Assembly (NCBI GenBank): GCA_963799085.1
Contig: CAWCWA010000020.1
Coordinates: 203,010 to 267,009, forward strand
Length of the DNA stretch: 64,000 nt
Direction: 5' to 3'
Origin: AP-15 sp963799085
Lineage (GTDB): Bacteria > Pseudomonadota > Alphaproteobacteria > ATCC43930 > CGMCC-115725
Below, in pieces: positions 35,122 through 44,964 of this stretch. The notes under the pieces were generated by a model, which worked only from the letters and a program-made list of their open reading frames with translations, was not told the DNA's origin and did not search any database. The translations under genes were made by a program, and so were the position numbers. Position 1 is the first letter of the stretch. Every line of letters begins with the position of its first letter.

Positions 35122-36528
35122 ATGATCGTCACTGTCCGTTTCGCGCCGTCGCCGACCGGGTTTCTGCATATCGGCGGGGCGCGCACGGCACTCTTCAACT
35201 GGCTCTTCGCGCGCCATCACAAGGGCGTCTTTCGGTTGCGCATCGAGGACACCGACCGCGCGCGCTCCACTCCCGAGGCGGTAGCGGCGATCATCGACGG
35301 GCTCCAATGGCTGGGGCTCGGCTGGGACGGCGACGTCGTCTACCAGTCGCAGCGCGCCGAACGCCACGCCGAGGTCGCGCGCCAATTGCTCGCCGCCGGC
35401 CGCGCCTATCGCTGCTGGTGCACGCCCGCCGAACTCGAAGCGATGCGCGAGCAGGCGCGCGCCGAGAAGCGCTCCGTGCGCTATGACGGCGCCTGGCGCG
35501 ATCGTGATCCGGCCACCGCACCCGCCGGCGTGGCGCCCGTGATCCGCCTGCGCGCCGAGCAGCAGGGCGCCACGACGATCCACGACCATGTGCAAGGCGA
35601 GGTCACGGTATCGAACGCCGAACTCGACGATCTGATCGTTCTGCGCGCCGACGGCAGCCCGACCTACAATTTCTCGGTCGTCGTCGATGACCACGACATG
35701 GAAATCACCCATGTGATCCGCGGCGACGACCATCTGAACAACGCCTTTCGCCAGACCCAGATCTATCGCGCACTCGACTGGCCGGTCCCGCAATTTGCCC
35801 ATGTGCCGCTGATCCACGGGCCGGACGGCGCCAAACTCTCGAAGCGGCACGGGGCGGTGGGCATCGAGGCCTATCGCGAGATGGGCTATCTCCCCGACGC
35901 ATTGCGCAATTACCTGATGCGGCTCGGCTGGAGCCATGGCGACGACGAGATCATCTCGACCGAACAGGCGATCGAATGGTTCGACCTCGACGCCGTCGGC
36001 CGCGCCCCGGCCCGGTTCGATTTCGCCAAGCTCGACAATCTGAACGGCCACTACATCCGCGAGGCTTCGGATGACCGCCTCGTGGCGCTTGTCGCGCCGC
36101 GCCTCGAACAAACGCTGGGCCACCCGCTCGACGCCGCCGCCCGCGACCGTCTGCTGCGCGCCATGCCCGAACTCAAACTGCGGCCGAAGACGCTCGCCGA
36201 ACTGGGCGGCAACGCCGGCTTTCTGGTCGCGCCACGGCCGCTCGCACCCGACGACAAAGCGGCAAAGCTGTTGAGCACGGAGGCGCGGCTGCTTCTCGAC
36301 GAACTTCAGCCGACGCTCGATCATGCCGAATGGCGGGCCGACGCGCTCGAAGAGGCGGTACGCAGCTTCGCCGATTGCAAGCAGGTCAAGCTCGGCGCCG
36401 TGGCGCAACCGTTGCGCTCGGCACTGACCGGCAGGACGGCGTCACCCGGCCTCTTTTTCGTCATGGAAGTGCTCGGCCGCGAGGAGACCCTCGGTCGCAT
36501 CGCCGACGCGGTTGCCGGGAAAAACTGA
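35122..36528 (+). CDS. gltX: Glutamyl-tRNA synthetase
   Basis: 468 residues. Class I synthetase charging tRNA-Glu. RFAPSPTGFLHIGGARTAL contains the HIGH-type signature (HIGG). The Rossmann catalytic core follows, with KLSKRHGA as the KMSKS loop. The insert YNFSVVVDDHDMEITHVIRG and HVPLIHGPDGAK are family-typical. The C-terminal anticodon-binding domain is intact. An in-frame GTG at 35065 would add 19 residues, but the family normally starts at MxVTVRFAPSP. Confidence 0.95.
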   Translation: MIVTVRFAPSPTGFLHIGGARTALFNWLFARHHKGVFRLRIEDTDRARSTPEAVAAIIDGLQWLGLGWDGDVVYQSQRAERHAEVARQLLAAGRAYRCWCTPAELEAMREQARAEKRSVRYDGAWRDRDPATAPAGVAPVIRLRAEQQGATTIHDHVQGEVTVSNAELDDLIVLRADGSPTYNFSVVVDDHDMEITHVIRGDDHLNNAFRQTQIYRALDWPVPQFAHVPLIHGPDGAKLSKRHGAVGIEAYREMGYLPDALRNYLMRLGWSHGDDEIISTEQAIEWFDLDAVGRAPARFDFAKLDNLNGHYIREASDDRLVALVAPRLEQTLGHPLDAAARDRLLRAMPELKLRPKTLAELGGNAGFLVAPRPLAPDDKAAKLLSTEARLLLDELQPTLDHAEWRADALEEAVRSFADCKQVKLGAVAQPLRSALTGRTASPGLFFVMEVLGREETLGRIADAVAGKN

Positions 36529-36636
36529 ACGGCGTTCCCATCTCGCACCTGCGAACGTTTGCCAAGCGCCCGCCTTGTGACTATTTTCTGACTGAGTGCG
36601 GCAACCGCCTGTGGGCGCAGCGACAGAGGTGGATCG

Positions 36637-37950
36637 ATGGACGGGAACAACATGACCACCGGAACGATGACCTTGACCGACAACGAAACCGGCAAATCGG
36701 TCGAGCTTCCGGTGATGAACGGGACTATCGGTCCCAAAGTCGTCGATATCCGCAAGCTCTACGGCCAGATGGGCTGCTTCACCTACGATCCGGGGTTTAT
36801 GGCGACCGCCGCCTGCCGCTCCAGCATCACCTATATCGACGGCGACGAGGGGGTGTTGCTGTATCGCGGCTATCCGATCAAGGAACTCGCGGAAAAGAGC
36901 GATTTCCTCGAAGTCGCGTATCTGCTGCTGAATGGCGAGTTGCCGGACGCCAAGGAAAAGGCGCAGTTCGTCCACGACATCACGCACCACACGATGGTGC
37001 ACGAGCAGTTGACGACGTTCTTTCGCGGTTTCCGCCGCGACGCTCATCCGATGGCGGTGATGTGCGGCGTAGTGGGGGCGCTTTCCGCCTTCTACCACAA
37101 TTCGACCGACATCCATGACCCATATCAAAGGATGGTCGCCTCCTACCGGCTGATCGCCAAGATGCCGACGATCGCGGCGATGGCGTTCAAATATTCGGCC
37201 GGCCAGCCTTTCATGTATCCGAAGAATTCGCTGGGGTATGCCGAGAACTTCCTGCACATGACCTGGGCGGTGCCGTGCGAGGAGTACAAGGTCAACCCGA
37301 TCCTCGCGCGGGCGATGGACCGCATCTTCATCCTGCACGCCGATCACGAGCAGAACGCCTCGACGGCGACCGTGCGCAATGCCGGGTCGAGCGGCGCCAA
37401 CCCGTTTGCCTGCATCGCCGCCGGCATCGCCTCCTTATGGGGCCCGGCGCATGGCGGCGCCAACGAGGCGGTGCTGAAGATGCTCGCCAAGATCGGCAAC
37501 AAATCGCACATCAAGGAATTCCTCGACCACGTCAAAGACAAGGAAGATCACGAACTCCTCTACGGCTTCGGCCACCGCGTCTACAAGAATTATGATCCGC
37601 GCGCTCATGTGCTGCGCGAGAGCTGCCACGAAGTGCTCGACGAGCTCGGCATCAAGGACGAGCCGCTGCTCGATCTGGCGATGGAGCTCGAACACATCGC
37701 GCTCAACGACGAATATTTCATCAAGCGGAAACTGTATCCGAACGTCGATTTCTATTCGGGGATCATCCTGCGCGCGATGGGTTTCCCGGTCGCGATGTTC
37801 ACTGTGCTGTTCGCGATCGCCCGCACGGTCGGTTGGGTCGCGCAATGGACCGAGATGATCGCCGACCCGGATTCGAAGATCGGCCGCCCGCGCCAATTGT
37901 TTACGGGCTCCGATCTGCGCCACTTCGTGCCGGTGACCGAGCGCCGCTGA
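36637..37950 (+). CDS. gltA: Citrate synthase (type II)
   Basis: 437 residues; condenses acetyl-CoA and oxaloacetate in the TCA cycle. YDPGFMATAACRSSITYIDG, VLLYRGYPIKELAE, ILHADHEQNASTATVRNAGSS (with a catalytic His), GPAHGGANEAVLKML (another His), and GFGHRVYKNYDPRA are diagnostic. The Asp of the catalytic triad lies near IADPDSKIGRPRQLFTG. ATG 36637 is chosen over 36652. The gene follows gltX by 108 bases, as in other alphaproteobacteria. Confidence 0.96.
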   Translation: MDGNNMTTGTMTLTDNETGKSVELPVMNGTIGPKVVDIRKLYGQMGCFTYDPGFMATAACRSSITYIDGDEGVLLYRGYPIKELAEKSDFLEVAYLLLNGELPDAKEKAQFVHDITHHTMVHEQLTTFFRGFRRDAHPMAVMCGVVGALSAFYHNSTDIHDPYQRMVASYRLIAKMPTIAAMAFKYSAGQPFMYPKNSLGYAENFLHMTWAVPCEEYKVNPILARAMDRIFILHADHEQNASTATVRNAGSSGANPFACIAAGIASLWGPAHGGANEAVLKMLAKIGNKSHIKEFLDHVKDKEDHELLYGFGHRVYKNYDPRAHVLRESCHEVLDELGIKDEPLLDLAMELEHIALNDEYFIKRKLYPNVDFYSGIILRAMGFPVAMFTVLFAIARTVGWVAQWTEMIADPDSKIGRPRQLFTGSDLRHFVPVTERR

Positions 37951-38023
37951 CCGGCTTTTTGCCGAACCCGCTCCCCGGGGCATGCGGGAGCGGGTGGACG
38001 GCGGCATCGAGGGGAGGGGAGTG

Positions 38024-39479
38024 ATGGACGACGACGCCTTTGGCTCCGCTACCCTTCTCGCAGCGCGGATCCGCGAGCGCAGGATCGGCTGTCTCGAACT
38101 CCTTGAGCTCTTCATCAGGCGCGCCGAAAAGCACAACCCGGCGCTGAACGCGATCGTCGCCTGGCAGTTGGATCGGGCGCGCGAACGGGCGCGGGTCGCC
38201 GACGCGGCATTGGCGCGGGGCGAAGTCTGGGGTCCGCTGCACGGCGTCCCGATGACGGTCAAGGAATTGTTCAACGTCGCGGGGATGCCGACCACCTGGG
38301 GCAACCCGATCTTGAAGGACAATGTCGCAACCGAGGACGCCGTTCTGGTCGAGCGGCTGCTGCGCGCGGGAGCGGTGATCTACGGCAAGACCAACGTTCC
38401 CTACATGCTGATGGACGCGCAGAGCTACAACGATGTTTACGGCATTACCAACAACCCATGGGACAGGTCGCGGGGTCCGGGCGGCTCATCGGGCGGCGAG
38501 GCGGCGGCGCTGGCGGCCGGGCTCAGCGTGCTGGGTGCCGGCAGCGACATCGCCGGGTCATTGCGCAACCCGGCGCATTACTGCGGCGTCTACGCCCATA
38601 AGCCGAGCTGGGGGCTGATCCCGACGCGCGGCCATTCGCCCGGCGGCGCCTTGAGCCCGATCGACATCTCGGTGGTCGGACCGATGGCGCGGCATGCCGA
38701 GGATCTCGAACTGGCGATGCGGGTTCTCGCCGGCCCCGATCTGCTGCACCAGGCGGCCTGGCGGGTCGAACTGCCGCCGCCGCGCCATCGTCGCCTCGGC
38801 GATTTTCGGGTGGCGGTATGGACGCAATCGCCGCTCTGCGAGATCGACGCGAGTGTCGCGGACGCGTTTCGCCACAACGGTCGCCGCCCTGACCCGCGCC
38901 GGCGCGGCGGTCGCCGAAGAAACGCATCCGGCGATCGACGAGGCCGAGCATCATCGGCTCTTCATGGTGCTGCTGCGCGCGGCGACCGCGTCCCGCCTGC
39001 GCGACGAGGATTTCGCCGAGCAACAGGCGATCGCCGCGACATTGGCGCCCGACGATACCAGCTTCCGCGCCGAGGTGGCGCGCGGCGCCACGATCGGCCA
39101 CCGCGCCTGGGGCATCGCCAACGAGACGCGCACCCGATTGCGCCATGATTGGTACGAATTCTTCCGGCGCTTCGACGTGCTGCTGACGCCCGTTGCCGCG
39201 ACCGCCGCTTTCGCGCACGACCACAACCCCGACCGCGGCGCCCGCACGATCGGCGTCAACGGCAAGCCGCTGCCCTATTCCGACCAGATCTTCTGGGCCG
39301 AGCTGGCGAGCCTATCCTATCTGCCGGCGACCGCCGCGCCACTCGGCCTCACCGCCGACGGGCTGCCGGTCGGCATGCAGGTCATCGCGGCCGAGGGCGA
39401 GGATCTGACGGCGATCGGATTCGCCAGCCTGCTGGCCGCCGAGATCGGCGGTTTCGCCCCGCCCCGCGGCCCCGCCTGA
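38024..39479 (+). CDS. Amidase (amidase-signature family), frameshifted near 38868
   Basis: 485-codon gene after repair. PLHGVPMTVKELFNVAG provides the catalytic Lys. GPGGSSGGEAAALAAG carries the Ser of the Ser-cisSer-Lys triad, and SDIAGSLRNPAHYCG the nucleophile Ser. Past ASVADAF the frame breaks at TTT 38867-38869. One surplus T explains it, and the other frame continues ATTVAALTRAGAAVAEE to the typical end LPVGMQVIAAEGEDLT. Substrate unknown; relatives hydrolyse indoleacetamide, urea derivatives or glutamyl-tRNA amides. GAG-rich ribosome site before the ATG. Confidence 0.85.
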
Positions 39480-39481
39480 CG

Positions 39482-39892
39482 CTAGGGGCGCTGCACCAGT
39501 TCGATGCGGTAGCCGTCCGGGTCCTCGATAAAGGCGATGACCGAGCCGCCATGCGCCATCGGGCCGGCCGGGCGCGGGATCTTGACGCCAGCGGCGGCGA
39601 GCTGCTCGCAGGCCTTGTAGACGTCGGGCACGCCCAGCGCCAGATGGCCGAAGGCGCTGCCGAGATTGTAGGGCTCCGCCTGCTCCCAATTATGGGTCAG
39701 TTCGAGCACCGTGTGGTCGGTCTCGTCGCCGTAGCCGACAAAGGCCAGCGTGAACTTGCCGGTCGGGTAGTCGCGCTTGCGCAACAGCTTCATGCCGAGC
39801 TGCTCGGTATAGAACTTCAGCGACGCGTCGAGATCGCGCACCCGGATCATCGTGTGCAGGTAGCGGAACTTGTCGGTGTCGGCGGTCGTCAT
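39482..39892 (-). CDS. gloA: Lactoylglutathione lyase (glyoxalase I)
   Basis: 136 residues. YLHTMIRVRDLDASLKFYTE, then LAFVGYGDETDHTVLELTHNW, SAFGHLALGVPDVYKAC and AFIEDPDGYRIELVQRP. His, Glu, His and Glu metal ligands are at the expected places. It detoxifies methylglyoxal with glutathione. The ATG overlaps the lpxB stop (TGATG type), so it lies at the end of the lipid A operon. This is unusual for a detoxification gene. Confidence 0.93.
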   Translation of the reverse strand: MTTADTDKFRYLHTMIRVRDLDASLKFYTEQLGMKLLRKRDYPTGKFTLAFVGYGDETDHTVLELTHNWEQAEPYNLGSAFGHLALGVPDVYKACEQLAAAGVKIPRPAGPMAHGGSVIAFIEDPDGYRIELVQRP

Positions 39893-41078
39893 CGTGAATT
39901 CCTCCGTCGGTGGTGGCGGGCGGCAACGATCTCGAGAACCCGGTCGGCGGCGCGCAGGCTCGGCGCCATGCCGCCGCGCATCGAGGCGTCGCATCGCCTG
40001 ATCATACCCCTGCCGGTGCCGGCTGCGAACCCGTTCGTCGCTGACAGCTCGACGAGCGGCCGCCGCCGCATGTTCCGGCGCGCAGTTCGGTCCGAGCAGT
40101 TCGGTCACCAGCGTCTCGCCGAGCAGCAGGTTGACGAGATTGACCTGCCGCACCTTGAGGACCCGGTCGAGGAGCTTCTCGGTCAATGGGTTGAGCCGAT
40201 AGCCGACGACCATCGGCACCCGCGCCATCGCCAGTTCGAGCGCCACCGTGCCGGAAGCGGCGAGTGCCGCGCGGCTTGCGGCAAAGGCGTCGTATTTGTC
40301 CTCGGGCCGCTGCACCAGGATCGGGCTGCCCGGCCAATTTCGCGCCGCGTCGGCCACGATCGCGGCGACATGTCGCCACGGTCGGCACGACGACCCGAAA
40401 CGGCCCGATCGTCTGCTCGCGCCAGCGCCAGCGCCGCGCCGAAGATCGGCAGCAGCCGCCGCACCTCGCCGCCGCGGCTGCCCGGCAATACGCTGAGCAG
40501 CAGCTCGTCGCCAGCAAGCCCGTGCGTCATGCGGAACCGGGCGCCGTCGCCCCGGTCGGCGCCGCTCTCGAGCACCGGATGGCCGACATAGGTGCAGCCG
40601 AGCCCGACCCGCTCGAAATAGGGCGGCTCGAACGGCAACAACGTCAAGCAGATGGTCATACCAGCGGGCCATGCGCCGCGCCCTTCCGGCGCGCCACGCC
40701 CAGACCATCGGCGCCACGTAATGGATCAGCGGCAGGGTTTCGCCGCGGCGGCGCAGCCGCTGCGCGATGCGCCAGCTGAACCCGGAACTGTCGATCGTCA
40801 CGACCGCGTCGGGCTGCATCGCCCGGATCGCCGCCACCGCCTCGCGCACCCGGCGCAGGATGACCGGGGCGCGCGGCAATACTTCGGCCACTCCCATGAC
40901 CGCCAGGTCGGCAAGCGGCACCAGGCTCTCGAGCCCCTGCCCGCGCATCGCCTCGCCGCCGATCCCGGCGACCCGCAGCCCGCCCCCGACGTGCGCTGCG
41001 CAAGGCTGCGATCAAGGCGCCGCCCAGCGCATCGCCCGAGGGCTCCCCGGCGACAACGAAAATCAGCGGAGATGGCAC
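39889..41078 (-). CDS. lpxB: Lipid-A-disaccharide synthase, at least five frameshifts
   Basis: Condenses lipid X with UDP-diacylglucosamine. GTG start (PSPLIFVVAGEPSGDALGG). The conserved parts are spread over different frames: GIGGEAMRGQGLESLVPLAD and MVWAWR in one, LTLLPFEPPYFERVGL and YVGHPVLE in a second, REQTIGPFRVVVP in a third, then ILVQRPEDKYDAF and ELAMARVPMVVGYRLNPLTE. The last frame ends RHHRRRNSR at TGA 39891-39889. Breaks lie near 40998, 40640, 40420, 40370 and 39985. The coding content is complete when re-phased, so degradation by sequencing indels is most likely. Confidence 0.85.
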
Positions 41079-41081
41079 GCG

Positions 41082-41922
41082 TCACGCCCGGCGGACGGCG
41101 ACCACGAAGAGGCCGGTGCGGTCGGCGGCGCGGATCACCTCGTCGCGGTCGAGCACGATCGTCGCGCCGGCTTCGACGGCGATGCCGCGCAACCCGCTCT
41201 GCGTCGCCAGCGTCACCGTCTGCGGCCCGATCGTCGGCCGGTCGGCGCGCTGCTCCTGGCCGGGCTTCTCGACCTTGACCAGGACGCCGCCCGGGCCCTC
41301 GCGGCGCAGGGCGGCGCAACGGCGCAGCAGTTCGTCGGTCCCCTCGATCGCCTCGACGCCGAGCACCAGGCCCTGCTGCACGACGACCGCCTGGCCGATA
41401 TCGAGGGCGCCCGATCGCGCGGGCTACGCGCAAAGCCGCGCTCGATATCCGCCGCCGCCTGGGCATCGGGGCGGAAGCGGCCGAGCGGTCCCTCCTCGGC
41501 CAGTGCCGGCTCGCCAATAGTTGGTCGGCGCCGACGACGCGGAAACCCTCGCGTTCGAATTCGGCGACGACCGCCGACAATAAGCCGTCGTCGCCGAGCG
41601 CGCGGTAGCCGATCCGGGCGAACAGCTTGGCGGCGCGCCAATCGGGCCGCAACGCCGCCAGCGACGGCCGGCGCACGCTGCCCGCCAGAACCAGTTCGGT
41701 CACCCGATTGTCGCGCAGGATCGCGAGCCCCGTCGCGGCCGCCCCGATGCGGCACCAGGCATGCGGCACGCCCTCGACCGTCTCCGGGTTCGGCCGCTCC
41801 TTCGAGCGCCAGCACGAAGATGTCGCGGCCGGCCGCGCGGCAGGCGTCGATCAGCCGCCGCGGCAGCCCGCCGCCGCCGGCGACGATGCCGATCCTGCGC
41901 CGGCCTCGCCGCTATCCGCCAT
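41082..41922 (-). CDS. lpxI: UDP-2,3-diacylglucosamine pyrophosphatase LpxI, several frameshifts
   Basis: Hydrolyses UDP-diacylglucosamine to lipid X; LpxI replaces LpxH in alphaproteobacteria. The start ATG at 41922 gives MADSGEAGAG, then RIGIVAGGGGLPRRLIDAC and FVLALEGAAEP in another frame, PHAWCRIGAAATGLAI in the next, and a C-terminus QQGLVLGVEAIEGTDELLRR, DRPTIGPQTV, VVAVRRA ending TGA 41084-41082. At least four indels (near 41895, 41784, 41515 and 41415) must be corrected. Order lpxA-lpxI-lpxB is the usual one. Confidence 0.82.
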
Positions 41923-42715
41923 TGGCCTCCTTCGGCTGGCAGATGGCGCGGCTCGAATTCGGCGCGGATGAAGGCGATGATGTCCTCGACCGGACCGATA
42001 CCGGCAAATCGCTCGGCGGCTTCGCTGACCCGGTCGCTCAACGTCCCTTCGGCGAAAAACAGGAACTGATAGGCGTTGCGCAGGCCTTGGATGTCCTCGC
42101 GGCTGAAAGCCGCGCCGCTGCATGCCGATGATGTTGAGCCCGGTCAGCCGCGCCCGGTCGCCCATGACCTGGCCGTAGGGAATGACGTCGCGCTCGACCC
42201 CGGACATGCCGCCGATCATCGCGTGCTTGCCGATGCGCACGAATTGATGAACCGCGCACAGCCCGCCGAGCACGGCGTAGTCCTCGATGACCACATGACC
42301 GGCGAGTGTCGCGTTGTTGGCCATCACCACATGGTCGGCGATCTGGCAGTCATGGGCGATGTGGACCCCGACCATGAACAGGCAGTCGTTGCCGACGCGC
42401 GTCACCATGCCGCCGCCGGTCGTGCCGGGGTTCATCGTCACATATTCGCGGATCGTGTTGCGGCAGCCCGACGACCAGCGAGGACCGCTCGCCGGCGTAT
42501 TTGAGGTCCTGCGGTTCGAGCCCGATCGAGGCAAATGGGAAAATCCGCGTGCCGGCGCCGATCGTCGTGCGCCCGTCGATCACGACATGCGAGCGCAAGT
42601 TCACCCCGGCGCCGAGCACGACTTCCGCGCCGACCGTGCAGAACGGGCCAATGACGACGTCATCGGCCAGCTTCGCTCCCGCCGCGACGATGGCGGTCTT
42701 GTGGATCTGGGCCAT
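41912..42715 (-). CDS. lpxA: UDP-GlcNAc acyltransferase, three frameshifts
   Basis: First lipid A step, adding R-3-hydroxyacyl to UDP-GlcNAc. Left-handed beta-helix hexapeptides: MAQIHKTAIVAAGAKLADDV, IGPFCTVGAEVVLGAGVNL, SHVVIDGRTTIGAGTRIFP. Frames then change at about 42468, 42108 and 41957, each explained by one extra base. Re-phased, the protein continues GCRNTIREYVTMNPGT, HIAHDCQIADHVVMANN (catalytic His region), GLNIIGMQRRGFSRED, and ends SSRAICQPKEANGG at TAG 41914-41912, overlapping lpxI. Confidence 0.88.
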
Positions 42716-42726
42716 CGGCGGCTCGT

Positions 42727-43197
42727 CTAATCGTCGAGGATCATCGCCGCGAACACGGCTTCGGCCATCAGATTGTCGCCGACCCTGGCGCGGCCCTCGA
42801 ATTTCCAGACGTTGCCCCGATTGCGCTGCTTGACCACCTGCACGTCGAGCCGATCGCCGGGAAAGACCGGACGGCGGAAGCGGGCATTGTCGACGCTCAT
42901 GAAATAGACGAGCTTGCCCTCCGAATCCGGGCCGAGCGTGTGCACGACCAGCACCGCGGCGGTCTGCGCCATCGCCTCGATGATCAGCACGCCCGGCATG
43001 ACCGGCCGCGCCGGGAAATGCCCCTGGAAAAAGCTCTCGTTGATCGACAGGTTCTTGATCCCGGTCGCCCGCTGATTGGCCACGACATCGACGACGCGGT
43101 CGATCATCAGAAACGGATGGCGGTGCGGGATCATCGCCATGACCCGCTGGATGTCGATCTGGACAGCCTCGCCCCCGCCGCAGACCGGATCGGTCAT
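42727..43197 (-). CDS. fabZ: 3-hydroxyacyl-ACP dehydratase FabZ
   Basis: 156 residues. Dehydrates 3-hydroxyacyl-ACP in fatty acid synthesis. IPHRHPFLMIDRVVD carries the catalytic His, and FFQGHFPARPVMPGVLIIEAM the catalytic Glu region. KLVYFMSVDNARFRRPVFPGD and EGRARVGDNLMAEAVFA are typical. Its ATG overlaps the lpxD stop (ATGA). It is open in frame with the upstream gene only because of the lpxD frameshift. Intact. Confidence 0.95.
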   Translation of the reverse strand: MTDPVCGGGEAVQIDIQRVMAMIPHRHPFLMIDRVVDVVANQRATGIKNLSINESFFQGHFPARPVMPGVLIIEAMAQTAAVLVVHTLGPDSEGKLVYFMSVDNARFRRPVFPGDRLDVQVVKQRNRGNVWKFEGRARVGDNLMAEAVFAAMILDD

Positions 43198-44220
43198 CTC
43201 GCGTCCTTCTTCTTGCCGAGACGCTGGAGGGCGGCGGTCTGTCGCATGAAATCGCCGATCGGGACCGCCGGGACGCCGCAGACGGTCGCTGCCGGCCGGA
43301 ACATCGCGCATGACGCCGGCCTTGGCGGCGATACGCACCCCGCTGCCGATCCGCAGATGGCCGGCGAGCCCGCTTTGCCCTCCGATCATGACGAAATCAC
43401 CCAGCCGCGTGCTCCCCGAAATGCCGACCTGGCCGGCGAGAACACAGCACCGGCCGAGCGCGACGTTGTGCCCGATCTGTACCAGATTATCAATCATCGA
43501 GCCGGCCCCGATCACCGTATCGGGCCCCGAGCCTCGGTCGATCGTCGAATTGGCGCCGACCTCGACATCGTCGCCGATGAGTACCCGGCCGAGTTGTGGA
43601 ACCTTGACCGGACGCGTCTCGTCCGGGGCAAAGCCGAAGCCCGCCTGGCCGATGCGCACCCCGGCGTACAGCACGACGCGGGCCCCGATCAGACAGTGGC
43701 TGAGCGTGACGTTGGCGCCGATATGGCAGTCCTCGCCGAGCTCGACCCCGGACGCGATGACCGTATGAGCGCCGATCTCACAGCGCCGCCCGAGCCGCAC
43801 CCGCGCCTCGATCACGGCATAGGGGCCGATACTGCAATCCTCCGGCACCACCGCCGTGGGATCGATAATGGCCGACGGCGCTCGGTAGGGCGTCACCGGC
43901 GCTATCGGATAGAATGCCTGTGCGGCGCGGGCATAGGCCTTGTAAGGCTCGACGCTGACCAGCAGCGCCATCCCCGGCGGGGCCCGCTCGACGGCGCGCT
44001 CGTCGACCAGTGCCGCGCCGGCGCGAGAGGCGGCAAAGGCGTCGAGATATTTGCGGTTGTCGAGAAACGTCAGATCGTCGGGACCGGCCGCGTCGAGCGG
44101 CGCCACGTCATGGCACACCCGCCCTGCGTCCTCCGGCCGCTGCAATTTCGCCCCGCAGAGTGCTGCCAGCGCCGCCAGAGTGAAGGGCCCGGCCCGTTCG
44201 AAAAAGCGCGGATCGGCCAT
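43194..44220 (-). CDS. lpxD: UDP-3-O-acylglucosamine N-acyltransferase, frameshifted near 43285
   Basis: Third acylation step of lipid A. N-terminal domain MADPRFFERAGPFTLAALAAL and DLTFLDNRKYLDAFAAS. Then hexapeptide repeats with AVVPEDCSIGPYAVIEARV, GQAGFGFAPDE, STIDRGSGPDTVIGAGSMIDN (catalytic His just after, QIGHNV), and KAGVMRDVPAGS. One extra base near 43285 shifts the frame. Corrected, it ends TVCGVPAVPIGDFMRQTAAL then QRLGKKKDAR at TGA 43196-43194. Open frame into fabZ is an artefact. Confidence 0.92.
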
Positions 44221-44251
44221 AGTCGCGGTCGGGGTCGGCGGGAAGTTCCGC

Positions 44252-44964
44252 CTATTTCTTCTTCTTGCCGTGAGAGTTGCTCGGCGAGCGGGCGACGGCG
44301 CGGCGCTGGCGGTCGGCGGCGGCGTGGGAGCGACAAAATTGACCGTTAATGTCGGCATCTGCTCATCCAGTTTTTGCAGTACTTCATCGGTGACATCGAA
44401 ATTCTGATCGAACAAGACCAGGTCCGTGCGCTGAAACACCAGATTCGCCTTCCGTTGTTTCGCGATATCGGCGATGATCTTCAGCATCGTTTCCTGAATT
44501 TTCGACAATGCCTCGTTATTGGACTTTTCAAGAGCTTGGCGTTTGCTCTGGACGCTCTTGTCGAGATCGTTGACCTTCTGTTGAAATTCGCGGCCCTTCT
44601 TGTTCAGCGCTTCCGGCGACATCGTGGCTTGCTGGCGCTGCAACGCGTCGCGCTCGGCGCGTAGCGCTTCTTCGTCGTGTGAGATTTCCTTGGTGTATTC
44701 GCCGCGTTTCTGCTCGATCTGGGAACGCACCATCTTGGCCGCCTTGGAGTTTTGCAATAGCGCCTGGACGTCGACGACCATGACGATCAGGTTTTGCGGC
44801 GGAGGTAGAGGGGCGGCCGGCGCCGATGGTTCCGGCTTCGGCGGAGCGGGCGCTGGCGGCGTCACCGGGGCCTGCGCCGCGGCGCTGCCGATGACGGCGA
44901 AGAACAGCGTCGTCAAGAGCAGCGCCCGCGACAACACCGCAGGGCGAACAGACAAAATCGACAT
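44252..44964 (-). CDS. skp: Periplasmic chaperone OmpH/Skp, frameshifted near its 3' end
   Basis: About 237 codons. Signal peptide VLSRALLLTTLFFAVIGSAAAQ. A Pro/Ala linker precedes the OmpH core VMVVDVQALLQNSKAAKMVRSQ, a long coiled coil (EALRAERDALQRQQATMSPEA, EFQQKVNDLDKSVQSKRQALE) and NLVFQRTDLVLFDQNFDVTDE. Near 44281-44290 the frame slips. The natural end SNSHGKKKK stops at TAG 44254-44252, otherwise the frame runs into lpxD. The ATG overlaps the bamA stop. Holds unfolded outer-membrane proteins for BamA. Confidence 0.9.
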
